The notes: a model not told the origin generated them from the letters alone. Numbered from the stretch's first letter, positions 38,639-46,904 are shown. The stretch is 46,904 bases of DNA from an uncultured Alphaproteobacteria bacterium (GCA_902593125.1 CACJGU010000003.1:1-46904); one strand, 5' to 3'. Numbers and translations: made by a program.

Positions 38639-40120
38639 ATGAAAGACTATCTGTTAGTTATTGATCAGGGAACAACTAGTTCTAGAGTGGTATTGTATAA
38701 CAAGAAATTTAGAATTTTTGATATTGTTCATAAAGAGTTTAATCAGCATTTTCCTAATGAGGGCTGGGTTGAGCATGATGCACTAGAAATATGGAATGAT
38801 GTAAAAAATCTCATTAAAAGAATTTTAAAAAAAAATAAATTATTATCTAAAAATATAATTTCAATTGGTATAACAAATCAAAGAGAGACTACAGTAATTT
38901 GGAATAAAAAAACTGGTGTTCCTATATACAATGCAATTGTATGGCAAGATAGAAGAACTGGAATTTACTGCTCTAATTTAAGAAAAAAAGGATTGCAAAA
39001 AAAGATACAAAAAATTACTGGATTAGAGCTTGACCCTTACTTTTCAGCAACAAAAATAAAATGGATATTTGATAACGTTACTATAGCAAAAAATAATCTC
39101 AAGAATGATAATCTTTTATTTGGAACTATAGATACATGGTTGTTATGGAATTTAACAGAGGGTAATTCTCACCTAACTGATATTACAAATGCATCAAGAA
39201 CTATGATTTTTGATCCAAAAAAAGAAGAGTGGTCTAACGAAATGTTAAAAATTTTTGGAATATCAAAAAAAATATTGCCTAAAGTTGTTGAGAATTCTTT
39301 TGATTTTGGATCAACAAAATTATTTGGAAAGCCTATAACAATTGGTGGTATGGCAGGTGATCAACAATCCGCTACTATTGGTCAAGCCTGTTTTAATAAA
39401 GGTCAATCAAAAAGTACTTATGGAACAGGTTGTTTTTTGCTTATGAATATTGGGAATAAATTTAAAATGTCTAAAAATCGGTTGCTTACTACAGTTGCAT
39501 TTAAAATTAATGGTAAGAAAATGTTTTGTTATGAGGGAAGTATATTTGTAGCCGGGTCTGCAATTCAGTGGTTAAGAGATAATCTAAATTTTTTTAGCAG
39601 TTCATCAGAAACTGATAAGCTATATGAAAAAGCAAATAAAAATGAGAGTGTGTATTTTGTACCTGCATTAACAGGACTAGGGGCTCCATATTGGAATTCT
39701 AATGCCAGAGGTACCTTTTTTGGAATAACTAGAAATACTTCCAAGGAAGATATAATTAAAGCAACAATTGATAGTTTATCATATCAAACTTATGAATTGA
39801 TTGAATGTATGGAAAAGGACTCAAAAACTAAAATAAATGAAATAAAAGTTGATGGCGGGATGGTAAAAAATAATAATTTTATTCTAAGTTTATCAAATAT
39901 TACTCAAATTAAAATTATAAGACCAAAAAATATTGAAACAACCTCGTTAGGCGCAGCTTATCTCGCAGGCTTGCAATCTGGTATAATTAAAAATACTAAA
40001 GAAATTAATAAATTTTGGGAAAAAGATAAAATATTAAAATCTAAGATTCCAAAAAATAAAGCAATTGCAAATATTAATAAATGGAAATCAACAATTAGAG
40101 CAGTAAATAAGTTTTATTAA
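38639..40120 (+). CDS. glpK: Glycerol kinase
   Basis: Phosphorylates glycerol to glycerol 3-phosphate. The 493-residue FGGY-family kinase has the phosphate loop DQGTTSSR (9-16), GITNQRETTVIW, WQDRRT, the FGGY-type GGMAGDQQSATIGQ (about 239-252) and YGTGCFLLMN, and VDGGMVKNN near the C-terminus. It has an ATP-binding Gly-rich segment and normal length. It is 3 bases from parE, with no apparent link in function. Its stop codon overlaps that of the convergent amidotransferase gene (TTAA). No glpF or glpD is in the window. Confidence 0.95.
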   Translation: MKDYLLVIDQGTTSSRVVLYNKKFRIFDIVHKEFNQHFPNEGWVEHDALEIWNDVKNLIKRILKKNKLLSKNIISIGITNQRETTVIWNKKTGVPIYNAIVWQDRRTGIYCSNLRKKGLQKKIQKITGLELDPYFSATKIKWIFDNVTIAKNNLKNDNLLFGTIDTWLLWNLTEGNSHLTDITNASRTMIFDPKKEEWSNEMLKIFGISKKILPKVVENSFDFGSTKLFGKPITIGGMAGDQQSATIGQACFNKGQSKSTYGTGCFLLMNIGNKFKMSKNRLLTTVAFKINGKKMFCYEGSIFVAGSAIQWLRDNLNFFSSSSETDKLYEKANKNESVYFVPALTGLGAPYWNSNARGTFFGITRNTSKEDIIKATIDSLSYQTYELIECMEKDSKTKINEIKVDGGMVKNNNFILSLSNITQIKIIRPKNIETTSLGAAYLAGLQSGIIKNTKEINKFWEKDKILKSKIPKNKAIANINKWKSTIRAVNKFY

Positions 40121-40932
40121 TTATTTAGATTTAACCAATTTGTTAATTCTAATGAATGTATTTTTTCATTAAGCACATCATTGTATAGACTATTATTGAT
40201 AAATTCTGAAGTAGACTGATTTTCAAAAATTTTTTTTTCTTTTTCTAAATCAGATAATTTTTCATATATATTATTTTCTAATAAAATCTCTTTTCTTTGT
40301 TCAATTAATCCAGCCATCCATTTTGGATTAAATTCTGGATGATATTGCACTGCCCAAATAGTTGATTGATTAAAATTGAAACTTATAGATTGAAATTTGC
40401 TTTTTTCATTCGATGCTAAAATTAATGTATCTTTTGGTAAGGTCTCTGCCTCATCATAATGCCAGCAAAAAGCATTGAATGATTTTTGTTTATTTTTATA
40501 CATTTTATGATTAATACCATCATCGCTTAGTTTAATATTTCTAGCCAGAATTGCCTCAAGTCCATTTGGGTTATTTCTTACCTTACCTCCTGCTGCAGTT
40601 ACCAAAACTTGCAAACCCCAACAACTTCCAAATATTTTATTTTTTCTTTTAAATAACTCTTTAGCCAATTCTATTTGTTTTATTATTGGTTTTGTTTGAT
40701 CATAAATATTAAGTAAACTTCCAGTCCAGGCTATTGCTTCAAAATCATCTAAATTTACACCAAGCGGAAGATATTCTTCATGAATTGCTGGATGAATAGT
40801 GGTAATATTTATATCTGATTTAGAATTTTTTTTTAAAACTTTTTCATATACTTCATATTGAGTTTCCATTCCTAATCTTTTATATCGATCAGAGGCTTCT
40901 TTCTCATTTCCATCTACAAGTAAGATATTCAT
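40117..40932 (-). CDS. Class I glutamine amidotransferase of unknown role
   Basis: A 271-residue stand-alone class I amidotransferase domain with nucleophile Cys104 (FGSCWGLQ) and the His198/Glu200 pair in QYHPEF, so the triad is complete. CWHYDEAETLP resembles GMP-synthase-like amidotransferases, which is why it is often named guaA-like. The synthetase half of GMP synthase is absent. The C-terminal 70 residues are charged and probably helical. It is isolated, convergent with glpK and divergent from iolE (43 bases apart). The acceptor substrate cannot be read from sequence. Confidence 0.85.
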   Translation of the reverse strand: MNILLVDGNEKEASDRYKRLGMETQYEVYEKVLKKNSKSDINITTIHPAIHEEYLPLGVNLDDFEAIAWTGSLLNIYDQTKPIIKQIELAKELFKRKNKIFGSCWGLQVLVTAAGGKVRNNPNGLEAILARNIKLSDDGINHKMYKNKQKSFNAFCWHYDEAETLPKDTLILASNEKSKFQSISFNFNQSTIWAVQYHPEFNPKWMAGLIEQRKEILLENNIYEKLSDLEKEKKIFENQSTSEFINNSLYNDVLNEKIHSLELTNWLNLNN

Positions 40933-40975
40933 ATTTATCTTTATTTTTTATCTATCATGAAATATTAAAAACATC

Positions 40976-41869
40976 ATGAAAATTAAACTAGGAATAGCGC
41001 CAATCGCGTGGAGTAATGATGATATGCCAGAGCTTGGTGGCGATACTCCAATTGAAAAGTGCTTGGAAGACGCAAAAGTATCAGGTTTTACAGGTATAGA
41101 ATTAGGAGGGAAATTTCCTAGAAACCCAGGAATAACAAAATTTCTTTTAGAAAAATTTCAACTAAAAATGCCAGGAGGATGGTATGGTTCTCTTCTCAGA
41201 ACAAGAAGTGCTAAAGAAGAATGGTTAGCTATTCAAGATCATTTGAAATTATTAAAGTTGGTAAATGCAGATGTTTTTGTTTTTGCTGATGTATCTGGAT
41301 CAATCCAAGGTGATCAATCAAAAGCTTTGAGTAAAAGACCAAAACTTGAAAAAGATGAATGGGATATCTATTGCAAAAAAATTAGTGAATTATCGGATAT
41401 GCTGATGGATGAAGGAATGCCACTGTCGTATCATGAGCATATGGGAACTATTATACAATCTGAGGAAGATGTGGATCGATTTATGGAAATGACAAATAAA
41501 AATACATTTTTACTTTATGACACTGGACATTTGATGTTTGCTGAGGCAAATTATGAAAGAGTATTAAAAAATTATATTTCTCGAATTAACCATGTTCATT
41601 GTAAAGATATTAGAAAAGATGTTTTTCTAAAATCCATAAAGAATGACTTAAGTTTTAGAGAGTCTTTTTTAAATGGAGTTTTCACTGTTCCAGGTGATGG
41701 ATGCATCGATTACGTGCCATTGGTTAAAATATTATTTGAAGAAAAGTATCAAAAATGGCTCATAATTGAAGCTGAACAGGACCCTATAAAAGCTAATCCT
41801 CTTGAATATGCTAAAATTGGTTATAATTACCTATCTAATATATTAAAAAAAAATGGCTACTCATTGTAA
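40976..41869 (+). CDS. iolE: Inosose dehydratase IolE
   Basis: Inosose (2-keto-myo-inositol) dehydratase, second step of inositol catabolism, a metal-dependent TIM barrel. It has 297 residues, the same as Bacillus subtilis IolE. Hallmarks are KLGIAPIAWSNDDMPELGG (4-22), HEHMGT (153-158), YDTGHLMF (181-188), INHVHCKDIR (204-213), FTVPGDGCI and IIEAEQDP (264-270). It stands alone: no iolG, iolD, iolB or inositol transporter is seen in the window. It overlaps the following cytochrome gene by 17 bases. A relative acting on another keto-sugar cannot be excluded. Confidence 0.9.
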   Translation: MKIKLGIAPIAWSNDDMPELGGDTPIEKCLEDAKVSGFTGIELGGKFPRNPGITKFLLEKFQLKMPGGWYGSLLRTRSAKEEWLAIQDHLKLLKLVNADVFVFADVSGSIQGDQSKALSKRPKLEKDEWDIYCKKISELSDMLMDEGMPLSYHEHMGTIIQSEEDVDRFMEMTNKNTFLLYDTGHLMFAEANYERVLKNYISRINHVHCKDIRKDVFLKSIKNDLSFRESFLNGVFTVPGDGCIDYVPLVKILFEEKYQKWLIIEAEQDPIKANPLEYAKIGYNYLSNILKKNGYSL

Positions 41870-42302
41870 AATTATACTTATTGTCCTGTACTTGATCACA
41901 CCAACTATATTGATGGGTCATAAAGTAACTTTAGAAGATAAATCTCTTGAAGAAATTGTTAATAATAGAATGGCTTTAATGCAAAAAGTTAAAAATACGT
42001 CATCTCAAATATTTAGATTATTAAAAACTAATGATTATGAAGCAATTCTTGAATTAAACGAAACTTTGTTGCACGCAGCATCGGAGTTTAAAGATCACTA
42101 TCCTGAAGGCAGTCAGCACAAAGGAGCTAGTGAAGAAATATGGAATGATAGAGAAACTTTTAATGAATTAAACGATAAGTTTGTTAGTGATATTGAAATG
42201 ATTTCACTTAGTGCTGAATTAGAAGATAGTGAAATGCTAAATGATGCTTTTAAAATAATGTCAGCAAATTGTGGAGCATGTCACAAAAAGTTTAGAAATT
42301 AA
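41853..42302 (+). CDS. c'-type cytochrome (CytC556-like)
   Basis: Periplasmic cytochrome of 149 residues. It has an N-terminal signal peptide (about 1-22, KIILIVLYLITPTILMG) and a body of predicted alpha helices, and one heme-binding motif at the very C-terminus, Cys140, Cys143, His144 (CGACHKKFR), which is the cytochrome c' arrangement with a four-helix bundle. Cys5 lies in the signal peptide but does not look like a lipobox. The ATG is inside the iolE end (17-base overlap). The stop overlaps that of the convergent permease gene (TTAA). Confidence 0.86.
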   Translation: MATHCKIILIVLYLITPTILMGHKVTLEDKSLEEIVNNRMALMQKVKNTSSQIFRLLKTNDYEAILELNETLLHAASEFKDHYPEGSQHKGASEEIWNDRETFNELNDKFVSDIEMISLSAELEDSEMLNDAFKIMSANCGACHKKFRN

Positions 42303-43009
42303 TTATTTAATCTTAAGTGTGGATTATATTTCCATTCTAAATATTTAACGAATTGTACCATTAAAAAATTTAAAAATAAATAAAGTATACCTGCAGCAAT
42401 AAATGCTTCTACTGGAGCAAATGTTTTAGCCATTATCTTTCTCGCTATACCAGTCATTTCCATATATGTTGTAAGACTAACTAAAGAGGTAGCTTTGACC
42501 ATTAAGATTAACTCGTTACCATATGATGGTAGAACTTTTCTTATAGCTATGGGTAATATAATTTTTCTTAAAAGTAAAAATTTTCCAAACCCTAGAGATA
42601 AACCAGACTCTACCTGACTTTTTTCAATTGATTGAATACCTCCTCTAAAAATTTCTGCTCCATATGCAACAGTATTAATTGTAAGGGCTATTACCCCACA
42701 CCAAAAAGGTTCTTTCAATGCGTACCATAAAAAACTTTCTCTAATAAATTTTATGGAGCCTAAACCAAAATAAATTAAATATATTTGGACAAGTAAAGGG
42801 GTTCCTCTAATAATAAAAATATAACTTGCAATTGTTCTTGATAAAAATGTAATTTTAGAAACTCTTCCCAAAGCAAATAATAATGCTAAAATAAAACCAA
42901 GTGGTAATGAAATTAATAATAATAAAATTGTATTATCTAAACCAGATAGTACCAAAAAGAAATTTTTAAATATAAGTGAATTTTGAATATTGTTAAAAAA
43001 TTCCATCAT
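42299..43009 (-). CDS. Polar amino acid ABC transporter permease (HisM/OccM type)
   Basis: Inner-membrane permease of the polar amino acid ABC family, 236 residues. It has about five membrane helices, the family motif FIIRGTPLLVQIYLIYFGL (about 68-86) and the EAA loop (SGLSLGFGKFLLLRKIILP, about 135-153). It is close to HisM, OccM and NocM. The substrate is unknown: arginine, histidine, lysine or opine types are all possible. It overlaps its partner by 4 bases. No binding protein or ATPase gene is within the window. Confidence 0.9.
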   Translation of the reverse strand: MMEFFNNIQNSLIFKNFFLVLSGLDNTILLLLISLPLGFILALLFALGRVSKITFLSRTIASYIFIIRGTPLLVQIYLIYFGLGSIKFIRESFLWYALKEPFWCGVIALTINTVAYGAEIFRGGIQSIEKSQVESGLSLGFGKFLLLRKIILPIAIRKVLPSYGNELILMVKATSLVSLTTYMEMTGIARKIMAKTFAPVEAFIAAGILYLFLNFLMVQFVKYLEWKYNPHLRLNN

Positions 43010-43713
43010 GCAGAAAACCCTTTTGAATAATTTACTTCTAAAGTTTTAAAAACCCTGCCTGAGATTGTTGTAAGGCATAAATACAGTATTGCAGCTGTTA
43101 TTAAGAAAGTTAAAGGCGAATGCTCAACATTAGAGGATATCCTTGATTGACGCATAATTTCAACAAGACCAGTGACTGAAATGAGGGAAGTATCTTTAAG
43201 AGTTATTTGCCATACATTTCCTATTCCTGGTAAGGCATGTCTAATAACTTGCGGTGAAATAACTTTAAAAAAAATGCTAAATCTATTCATACCTAGTGCT
43301 CTTGCAGCTTCTAATTGACCTTTAGATATTGCCAAATAAGAAGCCCTTAAAACTTCACTGGAATATGTTGCTGATATTACTGCAATAGCTATTGTTGCAA
43401 TTGTAAGTGCATTAAGCTCAATATACTTATTATAACCAAATACTTTAGCTATACTCATTACAACTGCATTCCCACCAAAGAAAATTAGATAAATAACTAA
43501 TAATTCGGGAACACCTCTGATTACTGTTGTGTAAAAATTTGCAATAAATCTTGTTATCCTGTTTTGTATTATCTTTGCCCAAACTGTAATAATTGCTAAA
43601 AAAAGACCTAAACCCATTGATAAAATACTTACCAGTAGAGTCATAAGTGTTGCTATAAGAAATTCATCGCCCCACCCTGCATCTCCAAATACAAGCTTAT
43701 CAAATTTGAACAT
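43006..43713 (-). CDS. Polar amino acid ABC transporter permease (HisQ/OccQ type)
   Basis: Partner permease, 235 residues. The N-terminal FGDAGWGDEFLIATLMTLLV is characteristic of the HisQ/OccQ side. VIRGVPELLVIYLIFFGG and the EAA loop (EAARALGMNRFSIFFKVISP) are present. It is followed by the HisM-type gene in an ATGA overlap, so the two form a heterodimer. 59 bases separate it from the end of the glycosyltransferase gene upstream, without a terminator. A promoter of its own in that gap is not evident. Confidence 0.9.
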   Translation of the reverse strand: MFKFDKLVFGDAGWGDEFLIATLMTLLVSILSMGLGLFLAIITVWAKIIQNRITRFIANFYTTVIRGVPELLVIYLIFFGGNAVVMSIAKVFGYNKYIELNALTIATIAIAVISATYSSEVLRASYLAISKGQLEAARALGMNRFSIFFKVISPQVIRHALPGIGNVWQITLKDTSLISVTGLVEIMRQSRISSNVEHSPLTFLITAAILYLCLTTISGRVFKTLEVNYSKGFSA

Positions 43714-43772
43714 ATAAAATAAAATAAGTAATGATGAAAAATATACTTGTCTACCTTCTAATATATGGAATT

Positions 43773-44747
43773 TTAAATCAAAACTTTTTCTATTTCTTCA
43801 ATTACTCTAGAGACAGGTATTTTATTGATATTTTTCGAGTTAAAATCACTTGAGGATATTGAAAATAGATTTGGATTTTCAGGAGTAAATTTTGTAGAAT
43901 CTTTAGGGCCAAAGAGTTTTATTAATGGGCAATATCCAGTTGATAACATATGACTAACACCACTATCGTTCGAAATGGCTAATTGTAAATATTTGGTTGT
44001 AGCCATAATAATTTCTATATTTTGATATCCAGTAATATGATCCTCAATAAATATTGAGTGAGGATAAAGATTTTTTAATTTTTCTTTTAAATATAATTCG
44101 TCAGGTCCAATAAAAAAAACTATAATCTTATTATTTTTTTCAAGATAGTTACATAACTCGATGTAGTTATCTAAAGACCAAATCTTATTTTTTTCACCAG
44201 CTCCAGGAGCTATACCAATATAATTTTTATCTTTTATTAAAATATTAGTAATTAATTCTTCAAGTTTTTCACTAATAGGAAACTTAAAATCATCTCTTAT
44301 ATTTTTAATTACAATTAAATCTAGCAAATCTAAAATATAGTTTAAATAATATTTTCTTTTCTTAGTATTTTTAATCTTATTAGTAGAAAAGAATCCATTA
44401 GCTGACCCAGAAATAAAATTTTTGTGCTTGATTCTGTTTAATGCTATAGTTCTTATTACTGATTTTTGTGTATCTAGAATATAATCAAAAAATTCATTCT
44501 CTAAATTATATCTTTTTGATATTTTATTCCAAAAAAAAGGACTAAGATCTGCTTGATCAAGAATCTCATCAATATAGTTACATGAAATAAATTTAAGAGT
44601 ACTTGAATAAACAGTTTTACCCTTATTAGTAAGCCAATATAATTTATAATCTGGAAGTCTTGACTTAATTTCATGAAGAAGTTGTAATTTTATAATTCCA
44701 TCCCCAATTTTTTCACCATTTGAAAAAACTAAAATTTTTTTTTTCAT
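43773..44747 (-). CDS. GT9 family glycosyltransferase (heptosyltransferase-like)
   Basis: GT-B fold glycosyltransferase of family 9, usually in lipopolysaccharide core assembly. From the ATG at 44747 it has 324 residues. Seen are the N-terminal ILVFSNGEKIGDGIIKLQLL, the nucleotide-sugar region IGIAPGAGEKNKIWSLDNY and the C-terminal AISNDSGVSHMLS with LFGPKDSTKFTP. The acceptor and sugar are not known. A further ATG at 44759 is in frame; the inner one was chosen because it overlaps the preceding stop as ATGA. Lysine- and isoleucine-rich like its neighbours. Confidence 0.85.
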   Translation of the reverse strand: MKKKILVFSNGEKIGDGIIKLQLLHEIKSRLPDYKLYWLTNKGKTVYSSTLKFISCNYIDEILDQADLSPFFWNKISKRYNLENEFFDYILDTQKSVIRTIALNRIKHKNFISGSANGFFSTNKIKNTKKRKYYLNYILDLLDLIVIKNIRDDFKFPISEKLEELITNILIKDKNYIGIAPGAGEKNKIWSLDNYIELCNYLEKNNKIIVFFIGPDELYLKEKLKNLYPHSIFIEDHITGYQNIEIIMATTKYLQLAISNDSGVSHMLSTGYCPLIKLFGPKDSTKFTPENPNLFSISSSDFNSKNINKIPVSRVIEEIEKVLI

Positions 44748-46783
44748 AAATCTTTGCATAATCTTAATGAATCATAAATAGAGGCATGTATATTTCTACT
44801 AGATACTGCATCACCAACTCTGTATAAAAAATACTTTCCCTCATTATTTAAAACAATCTCATTAAGTTTTCCTTTTATGAGTGAAGTGTAGTCAATAGAC
44901 CCTAAATTTTTTGATTCATTTTTAAGTTCAAAATATAATTCTGCATTTGGAATAGTCCCATGCTCAACAACAATTTGGGATGTTTTCTTATTTTCAATTT
45001 TATTAGAATAATCAGATCCAACAATTGCAGATAACCTATTTCCATCTTTTTTAATACTCTTTAGTCTTTTGTTAATTGTAATAGTTACATCTTTATCAAT
45101 AAATTGTTTTGCATAAATAACGTGGTTTAAACCTCCTATTTCTGGTGAAAAAAATCTTTCAGGTGTTATTATTTCAAGTGTGGAACCTTTATTACTTATA
45201 ATTTCAGCTGCTTGTAATCCAGGATAAGCTCCATTATCATCAAATAAGATTACATCATCTTCTATATTAATTGTTCCTGAAATTATATCCCAAGCTGAGC
45301 AAGATAATTCATTACCTTCCTCTAAAATATCTTTGTTAGGTAAACCACCAGTAGCAATGATAACTATGTCTGGATTTTCATTTAGTATAATTTCTTTAGT
45401 TGCAAGAGTATCAAAATAAAATTTTACATTATGTTTTTTACAAGCTTTAATTCGCCAATCTATAATGCCAACCATATCTCTTCTTCTTTTAGATCTTGTA
45501 ATTAAATTTAATTGACCGCCTGGAATATTACTTGCTTCAAATACTACTACTCTGTGGCCTCTTTCTGAACTTATTTTCGCTGCTTCTAAACCAGATGGAC
45601 CAGCACCAACTATTACAATATTCTTTTTATGATTTGCTTGTATTGAAATTTCATGAGGAATAAATCTCTCCCTACCTGTTGCAGGATTGTGAATGCATAG
45701 AGCCTCATGACCTTCGTAAATCCTATCTAAACAATATGTAGCACCAACGCATGGCCTTATATTATCCTCCATTCCATTGATGATTTTTTTTACTATGTGA
45801 GGATCAGCTATGTGAGCTCTTGTCATTCCCACCATATCTAGTTTTCCTTCCCTTACTGCATATCTCGCAGTTGCAACATCATTGATTTTTGATGCATGAA
45901 ATACAGGAAATTTTGTTTTTATCTTTATTTCAGTAGCAAAATCTAAATGCGGGGAAGAACGCATACCTTGAGTGGGTATTACCTTAGTAAGTGACGCATC
46001 AGTATCAATATGTCCACGGATTATATTTAAAAAATCTATGTTATTTGTTGATATTAATTTATTTGCAATCCACAATCCATCTTCTTTTGATAAACCTTTG
46101 TCCCAATCTTCATCAGCAACCATCCTTACACCTATAATAAAATCTTTGCCTACAGCTTTTCTAATTGCTTCTATAACATTTAGAGAAAATCTTATTCTGT
46201 TATCCAAGCTTCCACCATATTCATCATTACGCTTATTTGTTGCGGGAGACCAAAATGAATCTAAAAAATGTCCATAAGCTTCAATTTCAATTCCGTCCAT
46301 ATTAGCTTCTTTCATTCTAGATGCTGCTTCAGCATAATTTTTTTTAATTCTATTAATATCCCAATCCTCAGCTTCTTTTGGAAAAGCGCGATGAGCTGGT
46401 TCTCTAGTTTGTGAAGCAGAAAGAATTGGAAGCCAATCCGAATGATTCCAATTTGTTCTTCTGCCTAAATGAGTTATTTGTATCATGACTTTAGATCCAT
46501 AATCATGGCACTCTGCTGTTAACTGTTTAAGCCATGGTATTATTTCATCTTTGTAGGCATGTAAGTTTCCAAAAGTTGAGGGTGAATCAGGAGATACCAC
46601 AGCACTACCTGCTGTCATAGTTAAACCTAATCCACCTTTTGCTCTCTCTACGTGATAAGATCTATATCTTTCTTTAGGGAATCCATCTTCAGCATAAGAA
46701 GGTTCATGAGCAGAAGTCATTATTCTATTTTTAATTTCGAGATTTTTAATTTTATACGGGATTAAAAGAGGATCATTACTCAT
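44744..46783 (-). CDS. Trimethylamine-dehydrogenase-like flavoprotein, N-demethylase candidate
   Basis: Two-part flavoprotein of 679 residues: an N-terminal old-yellow-enzyme barrel (FMN, residues 1 to about 335), a cysteine segment, then an FAD/NAD(P)-binding half with VIVGAGPSGLEAAK near 392. It resembles trimethylamine dehydrogenase and the dimethylglycine and N-methylproline demethylases (DgcA, StcD), whose YGHFLDSFWSPATN and DEYGGSLDNR motifs are present. Only three cysteines of the iron-sulfur site are seen: Cys345, Cys351 and Cys363, with Ala at 348. The frame is open to a TTG at 46792. The ATG at 46783 is preferred. 121 bases lie upstream to the window edge with no clear structure. 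Confidence 0.82.
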   Translation of the reverse strand: MSNDPLLIPYKIKNLEIKNRIMTSAHEPSYAEDGFPKERYRSYHVERAKGGLGLTMTAGSAVVSPDSPSTFGNLHAYKDEIIPWLKQLTAECHDYGSKVMIQITHLGRRTNWNHSDWLPILSASQTREPAHRAFPKEAEDWDINRIKKNYAEAASRMKEANMDGIEIEAYGHFLDSFWSPATNKRNDEYGGSLDNRIRFSLNVIEAIRKAVGKDFIIGVRMVADEDWDKGLSKEDGLWIANKLISTNNIDFLNIIRGHIDTDASLTKVIPTQGMRSSPHLDFATEIKIKTKFPVFHASKINDVATARYAVREGKLDMVGMTRAHIADPHIVKKIINGMEDNIRPCVGATYCLDRIYEGHEALCIHNPATGRERFIPHEISIQANHKKNIVIVGAGPSGLEAAKISSERGHRVVVFEASNIPGGQLNLITRSKRRRDMVGIIDWRIKACKKHNVKFYFDTLATKEIILNENPDIVIIATGGLPNKDILEEGNELSCSAWDIISGTINIEDDVILFDDNGAYPGLQAAEIISNKGSTLEIITPERFFSPEIGGLNHVIYAKQFIDKDVTITINKRLKSIKKDGNRLSAIVGSDYSNKIENKKTSQIVVEHGTIPNAELYFELKNESKNLGSIDYTSLIKGKLNEIVLNNEGKYFLYRVGDAVSSRNIHASIYDSLRLCKDL

Positions 46784-46904
46784 TGATTTCAAGATTTTAA
46801 TTAAAATTAAAAATATACAAAAACAAGTGAAAGATTAACACATGCATAATAACTGAATATCTAAACTTTAAAAGAGAGTATAAACTGTTTTGCAGAACAA
46901 GATA

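Noticed and set aside
44744-46792. Longer starts at TTG codons (46792 for the flavoprotein, 23593 for nuoF, 19254 for nuoI)
   Set aside because: TTG starts overlap neighbours or lack a ribosome binding site, while in-frame ATG codons just downstream give the usual protein lengths.
1-46904. CRISPR arrays, insertion sequences, prophage or toxin-antitoxin genes
   Set aside because: No regularly spaced repeats, transposase motifs, inverted terminal repeats or small paired genes were seen; the intergenic space is too small to hide them.

Overview
The window looks like a chromosomal segment of a streamlined, very AT-rich alphaproteobacterium, probably a marine SAR11-like or HIMB59-like lineage. 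The evidence is the gene order (tig-clpP-clpX-lon-hup-tRNA-nuo, nuoN-birA-coaX-rnj-DUF1467-proS-lolC-lolD-dnaE, rpsB-tsf-pyrH-frr), the short editing-less ProRS, RNase J, GC that looks to be about 30% by eye, almost no intergenic DNA, and many 1-17 nt gene overlaps. The lineage is an inference from layout. No rRNA gene, CRISPR array, insertion sequence, phage gene or replication origin was seen.

Layout, part 1 (minus strand, read from high to low coordinates): tRNA-His; tRNA-Leu followed 22 nt later by the protein quality-control run tig-clpP-clpX-lon-hup; a hairpin terminator; tRNA-Val; tRNA-Asp; then an unbroken run of about 27 kb. That run carries all 14 subunits of NADH:quinone oxidoreductase (nuoA to nuoN), birA, coaX, rnj, a small DUF1467-like membrane protein, proS, lolC and lolD, dnaE, and the translation operon rpsB-tsf-pyrH-frr. 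The rpsB leader folds into a stem-loop whose loop can pair with the edge of the Shine-Dalgarno sequence, as expected for an S2 autoregulatory leader.

Part 2 (plus strand, 33.4-40.1 kb): a class I aminotransferase overlapping glnB (P-II), then glnA behind two complete tandem glutamine riboswitches, a strong terminator, and parE-glpK. The P-II protein keeps its ATP/2-oxoglutarate residues, but its T-loop has been rewritten and lacks the uridylylated tyrosine. Together with the riboswitches this suggests that glutamine is sensed directly by RNA rather than through a classical GlnD/P-II/NtrBC cascade.

Part 3 (40.1-46.8 kb): an accessory-looking stretch. A class I glutamine amidotransferase (minus) lies next to an isolated iolE (inosose dehydratase) whose 3' end overlaps a c'-type cytochrome (plus). 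A minus-strand run then carries a trimethylamine-dehydrogenase-like flavoprotein, a GT9 glycosyltransferase and two polar amino acid ABC permeases. Their binding protein and ATPase are not in the window. Two convergent gene pairs share their stop codons in the tetranucleotide TTAA.

The most interesting points are the tandem glutamine riboswitches with a possible switching hairpin pair, the non-uridylylatable P-II, the S2 leader pseudoknot, the tRNAs packed against protein genes, and the flavoprotein lacking one canonical [4Fe-4S] cysteine.
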